Positions 40,264 through 46,350 of a stretch of DNA of 64,000 nucleotides are shown here, one piece after another. Origin of the DNA: Halodurantibacterium flavum (lineage in GTDB: Bacteria; Pseudomonadota; Alphaproteobacteria; Rhodobacterales; Rhodobacteraceae). The notes below the pieces were generated by a model that made no database searches, was not told the origin of the DNA, and saw only the letters and a list, made by a program, of their open reading frames with translations. A program made the position numbers and the translations under genes. The stretch lies in NCBI RefSeq assembly GCF_042681825.1, contig NZ_JBHUGH010000036.1:14511-78510 (forward strand). The letters run 5' to 3'. Numbering within the stretch: position 1 is the stretch's first letter; every line of letters starts with the position of its first letter.

Positions 40264-41760
40264 ATGCTCTGGTCTCTGGTCAAAATCGTGCTCTTCATCG
40301 CGCTGGTCGCGGGGCTTGGCTATGGCGCCTCGGTTCTGACCGAAACGCAGGACGGGTTGCGCATCGCCGTTGCCAATACCGAAATCACGCTCGGCCCGTT
40401 GCAGGCGGTGATCCTCGCTCTGCTGCTGATGCTCGCGCTATGGGTGCTGCTCCGCCTGGTCGGGCTGCTGGTGGCGACGCTGCGCTTTCTGAACGGGGAT
40501 GAAACGGCGCTGTCGCGCTATTTCGACCGCAGCCGGGAACGGAAGGGTTTTGAGGCCCTGTCGGACGGGCTGATCGCGCTGGCGGGCGGCGAGGGGCGCG
40601 CGGCGCTGCGCAAGGCCGAGCGGGCGGAACGCTATTTGGGCAGGCCGGAGCTGACGCAGCTTGTGACAGCGCAGGCCGCCGAGATGATCGGCGACAGCCG
40701 CCGGGCCGAAGAGGCCTACAAGAACCTGCTCAAGGACGACCGGACGCGCTTTGTCGCCATTCGCGGGATCGTCAAGCAGCGGCTGGCCCAAGGGGATACT
40801 GCCACCGCGTTGCAACTGGCCCGCAAGGCCTTTGCGCTCAAGCCCCGGCATCTGGAAACGCAGGACCTGCTGCTGAAGCTGCAGGCGGAACAGGGTGACT
40901 GGAAGGGCGCCCGCGAAACGCTGGGGGCCAAGGCAAAGGCCGGTGCACTGCCCAAGGACGTCTATCGCCGCCGCGACGCGGTCCTTGCCCTGCAAGAGGC
41001 GCGGGAGGTCTTTGCCGAAGGCAACAGCATCGAGGCGCGCGAGGCGGCGATTGCGGCCAACAAGCTTTCCCCCGATCTGATCCCTGCCGCCACGATGACG
41101 GCCCGCAGCTTCATCGCCGAGGGCAACAAGAAATACGCCGCCCGCGTCCTGCGCAAGGCATGGGAGGCGCGCCCCCATCCCGATCTGGCAGCGGCCTTCG
41201 CCGAGATCGAGCCGGAAGAGACCCCGGCCGCGCGCCTCAAGCGGTTCTCCACCCTGACCGCCCTGCGCCCGGAGCATGAGGAAACCCGCCTGCTGCTTGC
41301 CGAGCTCAACATCGCGGCCGAGGATTTCCCGGCCGCACGCCGGGCTGTCGGGCGGCTGGTGGAAACGCATCCGACGGCGCGCGTGCTGACCATCATGGCC
41401 GCCATCGAGCGTGGCGAAGGTGCCGAGGACGCGATCGTCCGGGGCTGGCTGACCAAGGCCCTCACCGCGCCGAGGGGGCCGCAATGGACCTGCGACAGTT
41501 GCCACAACATCTATGCGCAGTGGGTGCCGATCTGCGAGAATTGCGGCGGTTTCGACACGCTGAACTGGTCCGAGCCGCCGGAGGGCGCCGGCCCCAGCGC
41601 CACGCAGACCGAAATGCTGCCGATCATCGTGGGCGCGCCCGCCGCACGTCCCGCGGCCGATATCGAGGGGGAAGCCGTGGCCCCGCCTGACGCCCCTCCC
41701 TCCACCGCGCCCGATGCCCAGGAGGCCCCGGGACCGGAAGAGCGCAAAGTCGCAAATTAG
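40264..41760 (+). CDS. hemY: HemY-type TPR membrane protein with C-terminal zinc ribbon
   Basis: A 498-residue protein of the HemY N-terminal family. Two membrane helices occupy about residues 1-23 and 42-72, then TPR-like helical repeats run to residue 400. After these comes CDSC...CENC, a zinc-ribbon or rubredoxin-like knuckle (CDSCHNIYAQWVPICENC), and a disordered Pro/Ala tail. HemY is linked to heme metabolism by operon context, but its function is unsettled. The zinc ribbon is shared with the LPS regulator LapB, not with E. coli HemY. ATG 40264 lies 10 nt after the mitofilin-like gene. Confidence 0.87.
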   Translation: MLWSLVKIVLFIALVAGLGYGASVLTETQDGLRIAVANTEITLGPLQAVILALLLMLALWVLLRLVGLLVATLRFLNGDETALSRYFDRSRERKGFEALSDGLIALAGGEGRAALRKAERAERYLGRPELTQLVTAQAAEMIGDSRRAEEAYKNLLKDDRTRFVAIRGIVKQRLAQGDTATALQLARKAFALKPRHLETQDLLLKLQAEQGDWKGARETLGAKAKAGALPKDVYRRRDAVLALQEAREVFAEGNSIEAREAAIAANKLSPDLIPAATMTARSFIAEGNKKYAARVLRKAWEARPHPDLAAAFAEIEPEETPAARLKRFSTLTALRPEHEETRLLLAELNIAAEDFPAARRAVGRLVETHPTARVLTIMAAIERGEGAEDAIVRGWLTKALTAPRGPQWTCDSCHNIYAQWVPICENCGGFDTLNWSEPPEGAGPSATQTEMLPIIVGAPAARPAADIEGEAVAPPDAPPSTAPDAQEAPGPEERKVAN

Positions 41761-41873
41761 GGCTACACACCCGCCGGCGATGGTGCTAAGAGGCGCCGCA
41801 TATGGGCGGCCTGTGCCCGCGTCCCGACCCTGTTCGACAGGTAAGGGGCAAAGCCTTGGCCGCCAGATCGGTT

Positions 41874-41949
41874 GCCGCAGTAGCTCAGATGGTAGAGCAA
41901 CGCATTCGTAATGCGTGGGTCGGGGGTTCGAGTCCCTTCTGCGGCACCA
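41874..41949 (+). tRNA. tRNA-Thr (anticodon CGT)
   Basis: A 76-nt cloverleaf with acceptor arms GCCGCAG and CTGCGGC paired fully, D-arm TAGCTCAGATGGTAGAGCA, anticodon stem ACGCA/TGCGT around TTCGTAA with anticodon CGT at 41907-41909, T-arm GGGGTTCGAGTCCCT and an encoded CCA end. It reads ACG codons. Confidence 0.96.
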
Positions 41950-42357
41950 TTTCACCCTTTAACGCGATTTCACGAGCCTCCCGGCACCGCTTTATCGAAT
42001 AGATAAAGTAAAGCGTTAGTTCCTCACTCTACGAGAGCCGGTGCGTCCCAACACCTGCCGGTATTATTGATGGTATAAAGCCGGGCGATACCATCAGCCA
42101 ATGGGGACGCGCCACCGCACGCATCGGGCTGATCGGACAGTCCGGCTCTCGCCCTGTTCCTTGCTGTTCCTGCATGGCCATGCTTGTCCGTATCCGGACC
42201 CTCGGCAGGATTGTTTCCTTGCGGCGTGCCGCTTTGCCACTGGCTGACGTCGAGAAGCAGAGGGCGAAATATCGGACCTGGCAACGCGCCGGTCGAGCCG
42301 AAAGACGAATCCGCGCCGGCGCCCCTGCGCCGCGATATCCCCATCGTTCCGGAAAAG
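41950..42357. other. Non-coding spacer between tRNA-Thr and tRNA-Lys, rich in inverted repeats
   Basis: About 408 bp without a believable gene; the open frames crossing it run into the tRNAs and have no ribosome sites. Besides the nested element at 42032-42151, perfect repeats include CTTTATC/GATAAAG at 41990-41996 and 42002-42008 with an overlapping CGCTTTA/TAAAGCG pair (possible tRNA-Thr terminator), the palindrome GCATGGCCATGC at 42172-42183, GTCCG-TATC-CGGAC at 42186-42199, and GCGGC-GT-GCCGC at 42221-42232. No tRNA-end duplication or integrase was seen that would mark an island. Confidence 0.6.
42032..42151 (+). ncRNA. Candidate structured RNA of about 120 nt between two tRNA genes
   Basis: Three nested, perfectly complementary pairs line up: CGAGAGCCGG 42032-42041 with CCGGCTCTCG 42142-42151 (10 bp); GCGTCCC 42043-42049 with GGGACGC 42104-42110 (7 bp); and TGATGGTAT 42068-42076 with ATACCATCA 42088-42096 (9 bp, 11-nt loop). 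Together they form one rod closed by a 10-bp stem with a 31-nt unpaired stretch on one side. I do not recognise SRP RNA, 6S, tmRNA or RNase P signatures. The strand is arbitrary, and it could equally be a decayed element. Confidence 0.35.
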
Positions 42358-42433
42358 TGGTGAGCCCGACAGGATTCGAACCTGTGACCCACTGATTAAA
42401 AGTCAGTTGCTCTACCAACTGAGCTACGGGCCC
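42358..42433 (-). tRNA. tRNA-Lys (anticodon TTT)
   Basis: A 76-nt gene on the minus strand: acceptor GGGCCCG paired with CGGGCTC (one G-U), D-arm TAGCTCAGTTGGTAGAGCA, anticodon loop CTTTTAA with TTT, T-arm ACAGGTTCGAATCCTGT and encoded CCA. It reads AAA and AAG. Confidence 0.96.
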
Positions 42434-42445
42434 ACACTGCGGCGC

Positions 42446-42474
42446 TAACTAGAAAGATCGCGGGGCGGGGTCAA
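42446..42474 (-). promoter_or_regulatory. Probable promoter of tRNA-Lys
   Basis: On the minus strand TTGACC lies at 42474-42469, and 17 nt downstream is TAGTTA at 42451-42446, a weak -10. This would start transcription about 6 nt before the tRNA 5' end. The -35 matches five of six consensus bases, as is common for stable-RNA promoters in this group; the -10 is poor. Confidence 0.45.
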
Positions 42475-42539
42475 GAGGAAAACCGGAAGAAAGTGACTCG
42501 GCTCTGGCAAATAATTGCGGGTGGGAATATATCGCGCGG

Positions 42540-43379
42540 ATGGACCGGAACCTTGGCACCCCCGGCCTTGCCTTCATGAAAATGCATGGGCTGGGCAATG
42601 ATTTCGTCGTGATCGACCGGCGCGCGGGCGGCCCGGCCGTGACGCCGGCGCTTGCGCGCGCGCTGGGAGACCGTCACCGCGGTGTGGGCTTTGACCAGCT
42701 TGCGGTGATCGACCGGGATGCGGATGCCGATGCTGCGCTGACCTTTTTCAACGCCGACGGCTCGCTGTCATCCGCCTGCGGCAACGCCACACGCTGCATC
42801 GCGCGGTTTCTGATGGATGAAACCGGCAGCCAGGCCCTCCGCCTTCGGACGGAACGGGGGGTGCTGATCGCCGAGGATGCCGGGGGCGGCCTCACCCGCG
42901 TCAACATGGGCGTGCCGCTGCTGGCCTGGGATCAGGTTCCGCTGGCGCAAGCGATGGACACGCTGCACCTGCCGATCGCCGGTGACCCTGTTGCGACCGG
43001 GATGGGCAACCCGCATTGCACCTTCTTCGTCGAGGATGCAGAGGCGGTCGATCTTGAGCGTCTTGGCCCCGAATACGAACATCACCCGCTTTACCCGCAG
43101 CGCACGAATGTGGAATTCGTCCAGGTGCTTTCGCGTGATGAAATCCGGCTGCGCATATGGGAACGCGGAACGGGGATCACCCTTGCCTCGGGTTCATGTT
43201 CCTGCGCGGCGGCGGTTGCCGCGGCCCGGCGCGGGCTGACCGGGCGTCGCGTGACCGTCCGTGTGGATGGCGGTGTGCTGGAGATCGACTGGCGCGAGGA
43301 TGGCGTCTGGATGACCGGACCGACTGCCCATGTCTTTGACGGCACGCTTTCCGTAGCCTGGCTGGAGACGCTCGGATGA
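42540..43379 (+). CDS. dapF: Diaminopimelate epimerase
   Basis: A 279-residue PLP-independent epimerase that interconverts LL- and meso-diaminopimelate for lysine and peptidoglycan. The active-site cysteines are Cys80 in SSACGNATRC and Cys222 in ASGSCSCAAAVAAAR. The family opening MKMHGLGNDFVVID starts at residue 13; the 12-residue N-terminal extension from ATG 42540 is common in Rhodobacteraceae, though ATG 42576 cannot be excluded. The stop overlaps the mtaB start (ATGA). Confidence 0.95.
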   Translation: MDRNLGTPGLAFMKMHGLGNDFVVIDRRAGGPAVTPALARALGDRHRGVGFDQLAVIDRDADADAALTFFNADGSLSSACGNATRCIARFLMDETGSQALRLRTERGVLIAEDAGGGLTRVNMGVPLLAWDQVPLAQAMDTLHLPIAGDPVATGMGNPHCTFFVEDAEAVDLERLGPEYEHHPLYPQRTNVEFVQVLSRDEIRLRIWERGTGITLASGSCSCAAAVAAARRGLTGRRVTVRVDGGVLEIDWREDGVWMTGPTAHVFDGTLSVAWLETLG

Positions 43380-44647
43380 CCCGGCCTGTTGCACCGCCGC
43401 TCTTTGCCACGCTCGGCTGCCGGTTGAACGCCTATGAGACCGAGGCGATGAAGGAACTGGCCGCAGGTGCCGGGATGGGCAACGCGGTCGTGGTCAATAC
43501 CTGCGCCGTCACCGCCGAGGCTGTGCGCAAGGCGCGTCAGGAAATCCGCCGCCTACGCCGGGAAAACCCCGATGCGACACTGATCGTCACGGGCTGCGCC
43601 GCGCAGACCGAGCCCGAGACCTTTGCCGCCATGCCCGAGGTCGACCGGGTGATCGGCAATCACGAAAAGATGCAGCCCGATACCTGGTCCCGCATGGCGC
43701 GACCGGCCGATTTCATCGGCGAGACCGAGCGCGTTCAGGTGGATGACATCATGTCGGTGCGCGAGACGGCGGGCCACCTGATCGACGGGTTCGGCACGCG
43801 ATCCCGCGCCTATGTTCAGGTGCAGAACGGGTGCGACCATCGCTGCACCTTCTGCATCATTCCCTATGGCCGGGGAAATTCGCGGTCGGTTCCGGCCGGG
43901 GTGGTGGTGGAACAGATCAAGCGGCTGGTCGGCTCGGGCTATCGCGAGGTTGTCCTGACCGGGGTGGACCTGACGAGCTGGGGCGCCGACCTGCCGATGG
44001 CGCCGAAGCTGGGCGACCTGGTGATGCGCATCCTGAAACTCGTGCCCGATCTGGAGCGGCTGCGGATTTCCTCGATCGACTCGATCGAGGTGGACCCGGC
44101 CCTGATGGAGGCGATCGCGACCGAGAGCCGGCTGATGCCGCATCTGCATCTCTCGCTTCAGGCTGGCGACGACATGATCCTCAAGCGGATGAAGCGCCGC
44201 CACCTGCGCGACGATGCCATCCGGTTCTGTCAGGAGGCGCGCCGCCTGCGGCCCGACATGGTCTTCGGTGCCGACATCATCGCCGGATTTCCGACCGAGA
44301 CCGAGGCGATGTTTGAAAATTCGCTGCGGCTGGTCGAGGAATGCGGGCTGACCTGGCTGCATGTGTTCCCCTATTCGCCGCGCAAGGGAACGCCCGCGGC
44401 ACGAATGCCTGCCGTCCCCGGCCCGGCGATCCGCGACCGTGCAGCGCGGCTGCGCGCCCTGGGGGATGTGCAGGTCGCGCGCCATCTGGCCGCACAGCAG
44501 GGGGCGGATCACCACATTCTGATGGAGGCCCCCCGCATGGGCCGCACCGCGCAATTCGCGGAGGTGAGCTTTGATCGCGACCAGCCAGTGGGCCAGATCG
44601 TGCGCGCCCGGATCACCGGCATGGCCGGTCATCAACTGCTGGCCTGA
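43376..44647 (+). CDS. mtaB: tRNA t6A37 methylthiotransferase MtaB
   Basis: A 423-residue radical SAM enzyme that adds a methylthio group to t6A37, giving ms2t6A. The N-terminal UPF0004 domain carries its cluster cysteines in TLGCRLN, VVNTCAVT and VTGCAAQTEPE. The radical-SAM site is C153-DHR-C157-TF-C160 in NGCDHRCTFCIIPYGRG, followed by HLSLQAGDD and GADIIAGFPTETE. The TRAM-like end is short. It continues the t6A pathway served by TsaD and TsaE encoded elsewhere in this window. Overlaps dapF by 4 nt. Confidence 0.94.
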   Translation: MTRPVAPPLFATLGCRLNAYETEAMKELAAGAGMGNAVVVNTCAVTAEAVRKARQEIRRLRRENPDATLIVTGCAAQTEPETFAAMPEVDRVIGNHEKMQPDTWSRMARPADFIGETERVQVDDIMSVRETAGHLIDGFGTRSRAYVQVQNGCDHRCTFCIIPYGRGNSRSVPAGVVVEQIKRLVGSGYREVVLTGVDLTSWGADLPMAPKLGDLVMRILKLVPDLERLRISSIDSIEVDPALMEAIATESRLMPHLHLSLQAGDDMILKRMKRRHLRDDAIRFCQEARRLRPDMVFGADIIAGFPTETEAMFENSLRLVEECGLTWLHVFPYSPRKGTPAARMPAVPGPAIRDRAARLRALGDVQVARHLAAQQGADHHILMEAPRMGRTAQFAEVSFDRDQPVGQIVRARITGMAGHQLLA

Positions 44648-44656
44648 GGCGCGGGA

Positions 44657-45760
44657 ATGATCCTCTTTGATCGAGGTCCGGGCGGGGGGGCGGCCTGTTT
44701 CGGGAACCCGCGTGATCTCATCATCGCGGACCATCCGGATCAGGTGCCGGCCGCCTTTGAGGCGATGGTGGCGGCGCAGGCAGGGGGGCACTGGCTGGCC
44801 GGATATGCGTCCTATGAGCTTGGCTATGTGATGGAACCCCGCCTGCGCCCGCTTTTGCCCCCGGATCGGGACGTGCCGCTGCTGGCCTTTGAGGTGCATG
44901 ACGCCCCCCATGCGGCGGCGAGCCCTGCGCCGGGGCATGTGTCGCTGTCGGACCTGCATCCCGACTGGACGGCTGCCGGATATGAGACAGCGTTCCGGCG
45001 GCTGGCGGGGTATATCGCGGCGGGCGACTGCTATCAGGTCAACCTGACGATGCCGCTGCGGGGCAGGGCCATGGGGGCAGCCCCGGACCTCTACGCGGCG
45101 CTTTGTGCGCGGCAGGCGGTCGGCCACGGCGCCTATGTCGATCTGGGGATCGGGCCGGTGATCCTGTCCCGGTCGCCGGAGCTATTCTTTCGCATCAGGG
45201 GAAACCGGATCGAGACGGCGCCGATGAAGGGCACCATCCCGCGTGACCCGGACCCGGCACGCGATGCGGACCTGCGCGCCCGGCTTGCGGGCAGCCCGAA
45301 GGACCGGGCGGAAAACCTGATGATCGTCGACCTGCTGCGCAACGATATCAGCCGCATCTGCAAGGTCGGCTCGGTGCAGGTACCCGCGCTTTATGCGGTC
45401 GAGAGCTACGCAACCGTCCATCAGATGATTTCGCGCGTGGAGGGGGAGCTTTTGCCGGGCTGGGACATCCCGGGCCTCTTTCAGGCGCTTTTCCCCTGCG
45501 GTTCGGTGACCGGCGCCCCCAAGATCCGCGCGATGGAGATCATCCGCGAACTGGAGCCTGCGCCGCGCGGCGTCTATTGCGGTGCCATCGGCTGGATTGC
45601 GCCCGGCGGCGATGCGGAATTCAACGTGGCCATCCGCACCCTGTCGCTTTATCCCGGGGGTGAGGTCGTGCTGAACGTGGGCGGCGGCGTCGTGCAGGAT
45701 TCGACCGCCGTCGGCGAGTATGAGGAAGCGTTGTGGAAAGCCCGTTTCGCCCGGATCTGA
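44657..45760 (+). CDS. pabB: Aminodeoxychorismate synthase component I
   Basis: A 367-residue chorismate-using enzyme that makes 4-amino-4-deoxychorismate for folate. The C-terminal chorismate-binding domain shows GDCYQVNLTMP, SRSPELFFR, MKGTIPRDPDP, ENLMIVDLLRNDISRIC and PCGSVTGAPKIRAMEII, all typical of PabB. The N-terminal half is short, as in the compact PabB form that works with a separate or shared amidotransferase. Overlaps the pabC-like gene by 28 nt. Confidence 0.93.
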   Translation: MILFDRGPGGGAACFGNPRDLIIADHPDQVPAAFEAMVAAQAGGHWLAGYASYELGYVMEPRLRPLLPPDRDVPLLAFEVHDAPHAAASPAPGHVSLSDLHPDWTAAGYETAFRRLAGYIAAGDCYQVNLTMPLRGRAMGAAPDLYAALCARQAVGHGAYVDLGIGPVILSRSPELFFRIRGNRIETAPMKGTIPRDPDPARDADLRARLAGSPKDRAENLMIVDLLRNDISRICKVGSVQVPALYAVESYATVHQMISRVEGELLPGWDIPGLFQALFPCGSVTGAPKIRAMEIIRELEPAPRGVYCGAIGWIAPGGDAEFNVAIRTLSLYPGGEVVLNVGGGVVQDSTAVGEYEEALWKARFARI

Positions 45761-46350
45761 CGCCGGATTTCCGAGTCATCGAGACATTCGGCTGGGACGG
45801 CAAGCGGCACCCCCGTCTTTCACGGCATGAGGCGCGGGCGCGCGAGACCTGTGCGCAGCTTGGCATCCCCTTTGTCGGCCTCGATCCGCCGCGCCCTGGC
45901 CACCCGGCGCGTATCCGCATCGCCATTGCGCCCGACGGAACGGCCGAGGCCACTGTCACGCCGCTGACGCCGGCGCCGGATCGCTGGCGGGTGGCTGTCG
46001 CGGCCGAGCGGCTGGAGGCAGCCGATCCGTGGCTGCGGATCAAGACCACACGGCGCGGCCTTTACGACCGGGCGCGCGCCGGGATGGCGCCGGGTGTGGA
46101 CGAGCTGATCTTTCTGAACGAACGGGATGAGGTCTGCGAGGGCACCATCACCAACCTCTTTTTCGACCGGGGACAGGGGTTGCGGACCCCGCCGATCACC
46201 TCGGGGCTGCTGCCCGGCGTGCTGCGCGCCGAATTGCTGGACCAAGGCTGCAAGACCGAGGTTCTCCCGGCCCACGATCTGGCGAAGGTGCGCCTGTGGA
46301 TGGGGAATTCGCTGCGCGGGCTGATCCCCGCGCAGCTGATCCTGTCCTAG
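45733..46350 (+). CDS. Aminotransferase class IV, likely aminodeoxychorismate lyase (PabC)
   Basis: A 205-residue PLP-dependent fold-type IV protein. GTG 45733 lies within the end of pabB. The PLP lysine is in LRIKTTRRGLYDRAR and the phosphate/glutamate region in EVCEGTITNLFFDRG; GLLPGVLRAELL follows. Directly after pabB it most likely releases pyruvate to yield p-aminobenzoate. It is shorter than E. coli PabC and could be annotated only as class IV. Its TAG stop shares CTAG with the convergent ileS stop. Confidence 0.85.
   Translation: MESPFRPDLTPDFRVIETFGWDGKRHPRLSRHEARARETCAQLGIPFVGLDPPRPGHPARIRIAIAPDGTAEATVTPLTPAPDRWRVAVAAERLEAADPWLRIKTTRRGLYDRARAGMAPGVDELIFLNERDEVCEGTITNLFFDRGQGLRTPPITSGLLPGVLRAELLDQGCKTEVLPAHDLAKVRLWMGNSLRGLIPAQLILS

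Noticed and set aside
42029..42418. Minus-strand open frame overlapping tRNA-Lys and the spacer, and the plus-strand frame ending in it
   Set aside because: The most protein-like stretch is just translated tRNA sequence; no ribosome site and no family similarity recognised.
41874..42433. tRNA-bounded genomic island
   Set aside because: No integrase and no duplicated tRNA 3' end lie in the spacer, and genes on both sides are housekeeping genes.
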